DNA of 64,000 nucleotides from Methanofollis sp. UBA420 (GTDB lineage Archaea > Halobacteriota > Methanomicrobia > Methanomicrobiales > Methanofollaceae). The notes beneath the pieces were generated by a model. It saw only the letters and a program-made list of their open reading frames with translations. It made no database searches and had not been told where the DNA came from. Positions 56,970-64,000 of the stretch are shown here, one piece after another. The position numbers were made by a program, and so were the translations under genes. The stretch spans positions 550,567-614,566 of the forward strand of contig NZ_DAGX01000005.1 of assembly GCF_002498315.1 (NCBI RefSeq), read 5' to 3'. Within the stretch, counting starts at the first letter, position 1, and each line of letters opens with the position of its first letter.

Positions 56970-58039
56970 ACGCACGACATGTCTGGACAGTCGCGAAAAA
57001 GGAGTTCAGGGGGATAGGGCAGGAGCGGACGATCGTGCTTGCGATCCTCCTTCAGGTCTTCATCGCCATGTTCTCCTCCTTCCTGGTCATCGGCCTCACT
57101 TCTCTCTACGACCCGGCCTCGATGGACAGGTCGGGCAGTGTCTATGCCGTCGGCTATGCCGGGGCCGACTCTCCCCTGCAGGGTATCCTCGAAGCAGACG
57201 ACACGTTTGCCGTCTACCGGATGGACCTCTCTCCTGCTGTCGCCGCCCTGAAAGAACGACAACTCGCTGCTGTCGTCTATGTCCCGCCGACCCCGCCCGA
57301 TGCGGTGGAACCGGTGCAGGTCACCCTGTACACCCTGAAAAACGATATCCAGACGGCGGTCGTGGGCGTGGAACTGAAGGAGGACTTCGAGGAGTACGAG
57401 ACCTTCCTCCGATATGCGCGGGCAGACCGCCTCTCTGCCGCACCCATCGAGGTCGCCGTCCCGGCAGGGACCGGGGGACAGAGCTTTTTCCTCTTCATCT
57501 ACGGCCTCCTCATCCCCCTCCTCCTCTTCATGCCCGCGATCATCTCGGCAAGCCTGATCATCGACTTCATCACCGAGGAGTACAGCGCCCGGACCCTCGA
57601 CACCCTCCTCTCCACCCCCCTCACTTTCACGGAGATTCTCTGGGGCAAGGTCTTCGCCGCCTGGGTACTCGTGCCCCTCCAGGGCGGCGCATGGCTCCTC
57701 CTCCTCGGCCTCAACGGCATCGCCGTCCACAATATTGTCGAGGTGCTGGTCCACGTCTCCGCGGCCTCGCTCGTCCTGATCCTCCTTGGCGCCCTCGCCG
57801 CCCTCCACTTCAGGGACCGGACAAACGCGCAGTTCATCTTCTCGACCGGCCTTGTGGTCGTCCTCCTCGTCGCCCTTGCGATCCCGGCAAACCCGGCAAA
57901 CTTCATCGTCCTCCTTGCCGCGGGGGCCGACGTTCCCTGGCACTGGGCCGCCCTCGCCGTCGTCCTCTGCGGGACACTTCTCCTCGCCGCCGTCACCGAC
58001 CGCTACGCACGCACGATCGCACGCCGGGCGATGGCCTGA
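56966..58039 (+). CDS. ABC-2-type transporter permease
   Basis: The 357-residue membrane protein begins MNARHVWTVAKKEFRGIGQE and has a first helix, an extracellular loop (about 45-170), and then five helices (FFLFIYGLLIPLLLFMPAII, DFITEEYSARTLDTLLSTPL, GAWLLLLGLNGIAVHNIVEV). The sequence EYSARTLDTLLSTPLTFTEI is the ABC-2 motif also seen in the neighbour. It overlaps the upstream permease gene by ATGA, so the two permeases and the divergent ATPase probably form one exporter. The cargo is unknown. Confidence 0.88.
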   Translation: MNARHVWTVAKKEFRGIGQERTIVLAILLQVFIAMFSSFLVIGLTSLYDPASMDRSGSVYAVGYAGADSPLQGILEADDTFAVYRMDLSPAVAALKERQLAAVVYVPPTPPDAVEPVQVTLYTLKNDIQTAVVGVELKEDFEEYETFLRYARADRLSAAPIEVAVPAGTGGQSFFLFIYGLLIPLLLFMPAIISASLIIDFITEEYSARTLDTLLSTPLTFTEILWGKVFAAWVLVPLQGGAWLLLLGLNGIAVHNIVEVLVHVSAASLVLILLGALAALHFRDRTNAQFIFSTGLVVVLLVALAIPANPANFIVLLAAGADVPWHWAALAVVLCGTLLLAAVTDRYARTIARRAMA

Positions 58040-58177
58040 GGACCACCACATCCGGATATAAACCGGATTCGAAGATCAAACATTCAGATAATCACAAATA
58101 TGCAAAATCGATGATACAATTGTCGAGAAAAACCGGAAACAATAAATCCTAATTATTTCCACTTTTGCGTGATTACT

Positions 58178-59485
58178 ATGATCACGAAGAGAGTCATTGC
58201 GTCGGGAGCAGTGCTGATGGCCATGCTCCTCCTGGTCATGCCCGTTGCAGCTATCGGCGGGAACGAGGCATGGATCCAGGTGCGCTGCAACGTAGAAGGC
58301 GCATCGATCTACTTTGACGGCGACTACAAGGGGCAGATCGCCGGAGGCGAACTGAATGTCCCGGTCTATACCACCGGCACGCCATACCACACGGCAAAAG
58401 CCGTCATGGACGGCTACTACACCTCGTCGACCTCGATCGGCAGTTACCCCGCAGTCGGCGAAACAACGACGGTGTACATCACCCTGAACCCGACCCCGAC
58501 CCCGGCACCGGCGACCACCGGCACCCTCTCGGTGACCTCATCGCCGAGCGGTGCCAAGGTCTATGTGGACGGGTCGTACTACGGCAGGACGTCTCAGGTC
58601 ATCTCAGGTCTCTCGACCGGCGACCACCGGGTCGAGGTCACCCTCGACGGCTACGAGACCTGGAAGAGCAGCGCCCGCGTGAGGGCCGGCCAGGTCACGG
58701 ACGTCTATGCCAGCCTGACACACAAGCCGACGCTCGGTTCGATCTATGTCTCGTCCGGTCCCTCGGGCGCAAACATCTACCTTGACGGTGTGTACAAGGG
58801 AACGACCCCGCGGACTCTCTCCGGCATTGCCGAGGGCAGGCACTATGTCGACGTCGAACTCGCCGGCTACCAGGAATGGAGCGGGCCGGTGAATGTCGTC
58901 GCTAACCAGCAGGCCCACATCTCCGTGAGCCTCACGCCTGAATCGAAGCCTGTCTACGGCACCATCGCGGTCTACTCAGATCCCATCGGGGCCTACATCT
59001 ACCTTGACGGCGACTACCAGGGCCGCACCTCCCCTGAGGGCTTCGTGATCATCGGCGTCTCGCCGGGCGCCCACACCGTGAACCTCAAGCTTGACGGGTA
59101 CAAAGACGCGGCCACCTCGGTGAACGTGAACTCGGGCCAGCAGTCGTCGGTGCGTTCGACCCTTCAGACCCCGGGGGCCAACACAGGCTCGATGGAGGTC
59201 ACCTCTGACCCGGCAGGGGCAGAGATCTACCTGAATAATGCCTACAAGGGGGTCACCCCGGTGACGCTCAACGACCTTGCGCCGGGCAGTTACACCGTCG
59301 CCCTCAAACTCAACGGCTATGTCGACTGGACGACGACCGCCACGGTGAACACCGGCGCGACGACCCCGATCTCGGCACAGTTCGTGGCAGTCCCGCCGAC
59401 GACACAGAAGTCTCCAGGCATGGTCGTCCCGGCCCTCGGGGCCCTTGCCATCCTCGGGTACCTCGCGGTTCGGAGAGAGAACTGA
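58178..59485 (+). CDS. secreted PEGA-repeat protein with C-terminal membrane anchor
   Basis: The 435-residue protein has a signal peptide (residues about 1-28, MITKRVIASGAVLMAMLLLV), five PEGA-type repeats of about 70 residues (GTLSVTSSPSGAKVYVDGSY, GSIYVSSGPSGANIYLDGVY, GTIAVYSDPIGAYIYLDGDY, GSMEVTSDPAGAEIYLNNAY, with a first diverged copy IQVRCNVEGASIYFDGDY) and ends in a hydrophobic segment with a basic tail (PALGALAILGYLAVRREN), as in archaeal PGF-CTERM-like surface proteins. GTGAT precedes the ATG at 58178; a GTG at 58169 is possible. It is probably a cell-surface binding or adhesion protein. Confidence 0.88.
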   Translation: MITKRVIASGAVLMAMLLLVMPVAAIGGNEAWIQVRCNVEGASIYFDGDYKGQIAGGELNVPVYTTGTPYHTAKAVMDGYYTSSTSIGSYPAVGETTTVYITLNPTPTPAPATTGTLSVTSSPSGAKVYVDGSYYGRTSQVISGLSTGDHRVEVTLDGYETWKSSARVRAGQVTDVYASLTHKPTLGSIYVSSGPSGANIYLDGVYKGTTPRTLSGIAEGRHYVDVELAGYQEWSGPVNVVANQQAHISVSLTPESKPVYGTIAVYSDPIGAYIYLDGDYQGRTSPEGFVIIGVSPGAHTVNLKLDGYKDAATSVNVNSGQQSSVRSTLQTPGANTGSMEVTSDPAGAEIYLNNAYKGVTPVTLNDLAPGSYTVALKLNGYVDWTTTATVNTGATTPISAQFVAVPPTTQKSPGMVVPALGALAILGYLAVRREN

Positions 59486-59492
59486 ACACTTC

Positions 59493-59500
59493 TTTTTTTT
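59493..59500 (+). terminator. T-tract terminator after the PEGA protein
   Basis: Eight T residues start about 8 bases after the stop (ACACTTCTTTTTTTT). It is a good archaeal terminator. Confidence 0.6.
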
Positions 59501-59680
59501 CCGGGTCCTGGTGAGATTTGATTCAAATCCGCCGGGTCAGGTCACACGTCTCTCACCCGGGAACATCTTTGAGGGGCGCCTCAGGGAAAGAGAAGACAGA
59601 GATCCTCTTAATCCAGATCCGGTTCTCCTGCGGCCTTACAAAACCAAACTGATATATCCTCATCCCTCTGCACCCTCAGT

Positions 59681-60910
59681 ATGGGGCAGAAGATCGTCGA
59701 AAGAGCACAGGGGTTTCTCATCAACCCTGTCGAGACATTTCGAGATGCACGAACCGACGATCTCAGCGCCGCCCTCGCGTACTTCGGCGCCCTCCTCGCC
59801 GTCAACCTCGTCCTCCTCTGCCTTCTCGTCACCGGCGGGCTTGTTTTGGTGTCCGGAGTAGGAAGCGGACTGATTGTATGTGCTGTGCTCGTCTCCGTCA
59901 TCGCCGACGTGATCGGCACGATCGTCCTCTTCGTCCTCGCCGCCCTGGCCCTCCACCTCTTCGTCGTCCTCCTCATCGGCGGGAACGGCATCAAGGAGAC
60001 GTTCAAGGCCCTCGCATACGCCGCCACCCCCGGTCTTCTCCTCGGGTGGGTCCCGCTCGTCGGTCTCCTGGCAGGGGTCTGGACCCTGGGCCTCGCGGTC
60101 ATCGGGGTCAGAGAACTCCACGAGACGACGACCGGGCGGGCGGGGGTCTCGGTCCTCCCGCTGCCGGTGCTCGCCCTCCTCCTCTTCGTCCTCCCCCTGA
60201 TCATTCTGAGCGGCAGTATCTCAGAGGAGCCCTCTTTTCTGAGTACTCGCTATGCGTACGACCTCACCATCCAGACTGAGACGCCCATCGAGAATGTGAC
60301 GTTCCTCCTCCCCATCCCGACCTGCGGCGACCGTCCGGCCATCGGTCCGGAACCGATCACTGACGAGTTCTACTCAAGCTGTCTCCCGGAGAATGTCACG
60401 TCCACCCTTGTCCTTGTCGAAGGTCGGCCATATCTCCGCTTGACCACACCGTTCATGGACGCCGGGGAAGAGATATCTATTGATTATCAGAACTACACAT
60501 CACTCGGCCAGAATTTCAGCCCGGAGGTCGTGCCGCAGCTGGTCAACACCCTCCACCCATTCGACAACGAGTCCCTCTTCTCCTCCGGGCAGGACCTCAC
60601 GCGTGCAGACTGCTCTCCGGAGGAGGTGAAGACGCACGGCACCAATCCAGGTTATTCCTGCACCTATGCCATTCCCATCTCTGCATACTACGAGAACGGG
60701 ACACAGGTCGAGATATCCTCCGGGATCGAGGGAGCGAACGATTGGAGAGAGTTTTTCGATGCCTGGATCTCCAATCACTATTCAGATCGCTATCACCTCA
60801 CCATCACCGGCGAACCGCAGGGCTGGATCTCTGCCGACGGGAGGGTGGTGGCAGGGTCGGGGATCTATCGGGAGTGGCAGGTGGGACCTCTCCCGGCCTC
60901 AGACGCCTGA
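59681..60910 (+). CDS. Yip1-type membrane protein with large extracellular domain
   Basis: This 409-residue protein has a Yip1-like membrane region (residues about 25-180, five helices, NGIKETFKALAYAATPGLLL) preceded by NPVETFRDARTDDLSAALAY, and then an extracellular domain of about 220 residues with TCGDRPAIGPEPITDEFYSS, multiple Asn-x-Ser/Thr sites and no recognised fold. The role is unknown; many archaeal Yip1 proteins are annotated only as membrane proteins. The start at 59681 is the first ATG. Confidence 0.78.
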   Translation: MGQKIVERAQGFLINPVETFRDARTDDLSAALAYFGALLAVNLVLLCLLVTGGLVLVSGVGSGLIVCAVLVSVIADVIGTIVLFVLAALALHLFVVLLIGGNGIKETFKALAYAATPGLLLGWVPLVGLLAGVWTLGLAVIGVRELHETTTGRAGVSVLPLPVLALLLFVLPLIILSGSISEEPSFLSTRYAYDLTIQTETPIENVTFLLPIPTCGDRPAIGPEPITDEFYSSCLPENVTSTLVLVEGRPYLRLTTPFMDAGEEISIDYQNYTSLGQNFSPEVVPQLVNTLHPFDNESLFSSGQDLTRADCSPEEVKTHGTNPGYSCTYAIPISAYYENGTQVEISSGIEGANDWREFFDAWISNHYSDRYHLTITGEPQGWISADGRVVAGSGIYREWQVGPLPASDA

Positions 60911-61010
60911 GAAGAGAGTGAGGCGGGTCAGGGCGCGGTCTCCCCCATCCCACCGAAACCCAACGCCCTGATCGCATCCTTCAAGACCCTCCGGGCCGAT
61001 AGATCACGGG

Positions 61011-62312
61011 ATGAAGACCGTGGTCATTTCGCCGGGGATCGCCACCTACGGCGCCATGCTCATCGGCGGGGTTGTGCGGGAGGCCGGGCACGAGGTCGCC
61101 CTCTCCACCTCTCTTGCGGCAGGCGACGCAGAGGCCGTCCTCCTCTCCCTGTACTCGACCCAGCACCTGATGGACCCGGAGATGAAGGCGTTCGTCGCCA
61201 GCGTCAGGGCCTCGGGCAGGCCCGTCTATATAGGCGGCCCTGTCTCGGCGTACCCGGAGTACGTCCTCGGCGAACTCGCCCCCGACGCGGTGGTCGTCGG
61301 CGAGGGCGAGGCGACGGTGCCCCGCCTCCTTGCCGGGGGGATACACCCCGACCTTCCTGGCGTGGCCTATGTCGACGGGGGAAAGACCGTGGTCACTCCC
61401 CCCGCACCGCCGGCGCCGGTGGAGAGGCCCCTCCCCCTGATCCCCGACGCCATCGGGCAGCAGTCCATCAGGGGCGCGAATGCCTATATCGAGACGCACC
61501 GCGGCTGCACAGGGGCCTGCACCTTCTGCCAGGTGCCCCGCTTCTTCGGCCGCGAGATCAGGAGCCGCGGGCTTGAGGAGATCAGGGAGGAGGTGCGGGC
61601 CTTCAGGGAGAAAGGGGCGACGAGGCTCTCGGTCTCCGGGGGCACCGGATCCCTGTACGGCTATGACGGCGCGATCGACAACGACGCCGTCATCGCCCTC
61701 CTTGAAATGCTCGCCGAGGAACTCGGGCCAAGGAATGTCTCGGCACCCGACATCAGGGTGGACGCGATCACCGACGAGATCCTGGAAGCGATCCAGAAGT
61801 ACACCATCGGCTGGCTTTTCTTCGGTTTCGAGTCGGGAAGCGACCGCATCCTCAGGCAGATGGGCAAGGGGGTGACCGTCGCACAGATGCACGACGCCGT
61901 GGAGCAGTCCCGCCAGCACGGCCTGAAGGTCGCCGGGTGCTTCATCGTCGGCTACCCGACCGAGACCGCGGAGGACTACACGGCAACGAAGGATTTCATC
62001 GCCGCCGAGATGCTCGACGACGTCTTCATCTCCGTCGCCGAACCGATCCCCCGCACGCCCCTTGCGGATCTGGTACTGCGGACGCCGCACCCGGAGAACC
62101 CGGTCTTTGCACCCCACGAAGGGGAGTACCGCTCTCTCCGCCTCACCGAGGCCGAGGCGCGGTGGTTCGACCTCTCCCAGCACGCCGATATGTACAAGCC
62201 CCTCCTCCACGTGGTCACCGACGAGGTCTTCAGCCTCTACCTCTCTGAAGCAAGGAAGCAGGGGGAGGACGTGCGGCGGGTGACCGCACTGATCGAGAAG
62301 TACGACCGGTGA
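61011..62312 (+). CDS. B12-binding/radical SAM enzyme
   Basis: The 433-residue protein has a B12-binding-like N-terminus (VVISPGIATYGAMLIGGVVR, VYIGGPVSAYPEYVLGELAP) and a radical SAM core with ETHRGCTGACTFCQVPRFFG (Cys-x3-Cys-x2-Cys), GGTGSLYGYDG, and GFESGSDRILRQMGKGVTVA. It resembles archaeal families annotated MJ_1487/MJ_0865-like; these include candidate methyltransferases and sulfur transferases, none proven here. A terminal helical domain ends at KYDR. It appears monocistronic, between Yip1 and the VWA gene. Confidence 0.8.
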   Translation: MKTVVISPGIATYGAMLIGGVVREAGHEVALSTSLAAGDAEAVLLSLYSTQHLMDPEMKAFVASVRASGRPVYIGGPVSAYPEYVLGELAPDAVVVGEGEATVPRLLAGGIHPDLPGVAYVDGGKTVVTPPAPPAPVERPLPLIPDAIGQQSIRGANAYIETHRGCTGACTFCQVPRFFGREIRSRGLEEIREEVRAFREKGATRLSVSGGTGSLYGYDGAIDNDAVIALLEMLAEELGPRNVSAPDIRVDAITDEILEAIQKYTIGWLFFGFESGSDRILRQMGKGVTVAQMHDAVEQSRQHGLKVAGCFIVGYPTETAEDYTATKDFIAAEMLDDVFISVAEPIPRTPLADLVLRTPHPENPVFAPHEGEYRSLRLTEAEARWFDLSQHADMYKPLLHVVTDEVFSLYLSEARKQGEDVRRVTALIEKYDR

Positions 62313-62381
62313 AGACGGGAATACTCTGGAGCGGAGACGAGAAAAAACGTGATGGACAGGGGGAGAATTGAACCTTTTAAA

Positions 62382-64000
62382 TTACGAAGATTGTTTCCCC
62401 GGCAACGAAGATTTCTTCGTGATATGCCGTATCAGATGAGCAGGACTGTTACCCGGACTCCAGGTATCGGCCCTTTGCATGACGTAGGTTTCATCTGATA
62501 CCTGCTCAAGACCCCCTGCAGTCGTCCTGCCTATGATCATCGAGAAAATCCGCGCGTCCTGCTCTTTTTTCAGGGAGCTCCACTCATCGAGAAGAGCTTC
62601 GTTCGAGATTTTCGAGCCTCCGTCGGTGATAAAGAGAAGATCCGCACTCTTGAACTGCGGCTCTTTCAGGGACCGCATTCCCGCCTTCAGGGCGGTGTTA
62701 AAATCCGTGCCTCCGCCGAATGTTTGATTGAGAAATTCAAGAAACTCCCGGGCCATCCTCTTCTTGCCTGTAAGGTCTATCGTATCCAGCTGATTCCGTG
62801 ATGAAAAGAGGATTACTTTCACGTCCCTCTCTTCTTTCAGCATCCTCCGGGCAATGGCCAGGATCGTGGCTTTTGCTATCGTCTCGGGTGAACCGCGCAT
62901 TGACTTTGATGTGTCGACCAGCGCCACAACAGGCCCCCTTTTCCTGGCCGAAGGGGGGCCGCCAACCCAGTACTTCCCCCGCAACTGATAGGTCAGAAGC
63001 TTTTTTTCCGTAAGGTCTGCAGCAAATTTAAGCTTCAGAGTCGGGTTCTGCAGTTTAACCACTTCAGTAGGGAGAAGATGGTTAAGCTCGGATGAATAGG
63101 TGATGGAATGCATCTCCGTCTTTCCATGAGGGGAAACGGCTATCTTCCTTGAACCGTACTCCATCTCAATGCGCCCGAGTTGCTCAACGATTTCTTTGAG
63201 TGCCTCACTATCCTCTGCAATCTTCGCATAGTGCTCAAGGTTTTCGATATAATTTCTGTGAAGATCCTTCAGTGAGTAATCCCACTGCCTGCCCGGGAAG
63301 AGCTGGGTGAGTATCTCAAGAACGTCAAGGTTCTTCCGCAAAGTGGATAAAACCGGATCCAGTGCAGGGTTTAACTGATGCTGGAGAATTGTCTGGATGA
63401 ACTCATTGGATTCGGGGTTTTCTGTAAACTTCAGAACTCCTCTGACCAACCCTTCCTGCAGGCTGCCAGAATCTGAAGTGCCTTTCGAGTCGGATTTCAG
63501 TGCCAGAATAATTCCGGAAATGGTGTCATCGAGATCGTTCAGAATGTCTGTCTGCAGTTCTTCTGATGGCGGAAGAGCGAGCAGGTCGTTGTCGGATGGT
63601 TGCGTCTGGCCTGCCTCTCGGGCCGGTGTTATGCTTGAAGAAGCACTTTCACTGCGTATGTCTTGAATCGGCCCTGATAACTCTCCTTCGGCAGTTTCCA
63701 CATTCCCCTCATCAGTTGAAGGGGATTGCCCTCCCCCGTCTGAAGTGGTTTCAAGAAGATGGGAAAACTCCCGGGAAAACTGCTCTGCATAGTGTGACAG
63801 GACATTGAGATCTGCGGCTTCATCAGGTGATTTTGTCGTTGCAGATTCCGCCCGAATAAAATCCTGCAAGTCCAGTCCGGCCTGTAAGGCATCATTCAGG
63901 AAATTCTGTAGCACCTGAGGGTCGGAAGTACTCTGCACCTCGTTGAGCTCCTGCAAGAGATCTTCAAACTGCGGCGTGAGATCGGGATCTGTTTCTGCAG
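62382..64000 (-). CDS. VWA-domain protein (ViaA/CoxE-like), N-terminus off window
   Basis: The minus-strand frame stays open through the right edge, so at least 539 residues are visible and the start lies outside. The C-terminal half is a von Willebrand A domain with the MIDAS motif VALVDTSKSMRGSPETIAKA, FGGGTDFNTALKAG and LLFITDGGSKI. The N-terminal part is helical and acidic. Such proteins act with AAA+ ATPases of the MoxR/RavA class as chaperones in metal-enzyme or defence systems; the ATPase is not in view. Base composition is AT-richer than average. Confidence 0.8.
   Translation of the reverse strand, partial: AETDPDLTPQFEDLLQELNEVQSTSDPQVLQNFLNDALQAGLDLQDFIRAESATTKSPDEAADLNVLSHYAEQFSREFSHLLETTSDGGGQSPSTDEGNVETAEGELSGPIQDIRSESASSSITPAREAGQTQPSDNDLLALPPSEELQTDILNDLDDTISGIILALKSDSKGTSDSGSLQEGLVRGVLKFTENPESNEFIQTILQHQLNPALDPVLSTLRKNLDVLEILTQLFPGRQWDYSLKDLHRNYIENLEHYAKIAEDSEALKEIVEQLGRIEMEYGSRKIAVSPHGKTEMHSITYSSELNHLLPTEVVKLQNPTLKLKFAADLTEKKLLTYQLRGKYWVGGPPSARKRGPVVALVDTSKSMRGSPETIAKATILAIARRMLKEERDVKVILFSSRNQLDTIDLTGKKRMAREFLEFLNQTFGGGTDFNTALKAGMRSLKEPQFKSADLLFITDGGSKISNEALLDEWSSLKKEQDARIFSMIIGRTTAGGLEQVSDETYVMQRADTWSPGNSPAHLIRHITKKSSLPGKQSS

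Noticed and set aside
55290..56975. Minus-strand open frame (561 codons) opposite the ABC permease
   Set aside because: Composition is almost all Glu, Asp, Gly and Arg, as expected for the complement of a hydrophobic membrane protein gene. No recognisable domain.
58095..58135. ACAATTGT-containing sequence before the PEGA gene as another operator
   Set aside because: ATACAATTGTCGAG keeps only the central 8 bases; the TTC and GAA arms are missing.
1..64000. CRISPR array
   Set aside because: No set of regularly spaced direct repeats was seen; the repeats found are dispersed and palindromic.

Overview
The window is a GC-rich, gene-dense stretch of chromosome from a methanogenic archaeon. The gene content points to the Methanomicrobiales, possibly a Methanofollis- or Methanoculleus-like organism; that placement is inference. 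Archaeal markers include L12/P1, L10/P0, L1, L11, S15, S3Ae, Spt5, SecE, Pcc1, archaeal RecJ, archaeal-type D-aminoacyl-tRNA deacylase, a Thg1-like enzyme, TATA-type promoters and T-tract terminators. MptE (methanopterin synthesis), HypF (hydrogenase maturation) and several MoeA/MoaE proteins fit a methanogen. No CRISPR array, complete insertion sequence or rRNA gene was seen. There are two tRNA genes, Gly(CCC) and Lys(CTT).

Region 1 (1-13.2 kb) is sulfur and cofactor chemistry. It holds nifS-iscU-hesA-moaE with a divergent Cys-containing HTH regulator, a TtuA-like tRNA thiolase with a ThiS-like carrier and an unknown 118-residue protein, divergent nadA, and an operon of a stand-alone ThrRS editing domain, a second cysteine-desulfurase-like enzyme, an unknown 105-residue protein, thiM and thiE. 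A perfect 14-bp palindrome, TTCACAATTGTGAA, occurs once in each of two divergent promoter regions and twice before the third operon. I saw it nowhere else in the window. This looks like an undescribed sulfur/Fe-S/cofactor regulon, probably read by the regulator at 6195-6503.

Region 2 (13.2-18.3 kb) has an HD protein, an AT-richer NucS-like nuclease, tRNA-Gly and a large orphan PAS/GAF histidine kinase. Region 3 (18.5-33.1 kb) has S15-RecJ-Pcc1-S3Ae, a bactofilin with a SAM-enzyme-like partner, a helicase with two HTH regulators, HypF, small unknown proteins, a lipoprotein hydrolase, an HNH protein and a cupin. Region 4 (33.2-38.8 kb) is the dtdA-ftsZ-secE-spt5-L11-L1-L10-L12 cluster on the minus strand. 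Region 5 (38.8-48 kb) has two MoeA paralogues, a SLOG-type protein, IleRS, a Thg1-like enzyme, a PRC-barrel protein and a CBS-containing site-2 protease. Region 6 (48-54.2 kb) has an HNH protein, a COG1031 radical SAM enzyme, MptE, an RCK-DHH phosphodiesterase candidate and tRNA-Lys. Region 7 (54.2-64 kb) has an ABC exporter with a PrsW-like permease fusion, a PEGA-repeat surface protein, a Yip1 protein, a B12/radical SAM enzyme and a VWA protein cut by the right edge.

Three gene-free gaps (about 9.07-9.40, 48.01-48.33 and 53.83-54.14 kb) carry copies of a mosaic, hairpin-rich intergenic repeat. Fragments of it lie near 29.1 and 32.6 kb.
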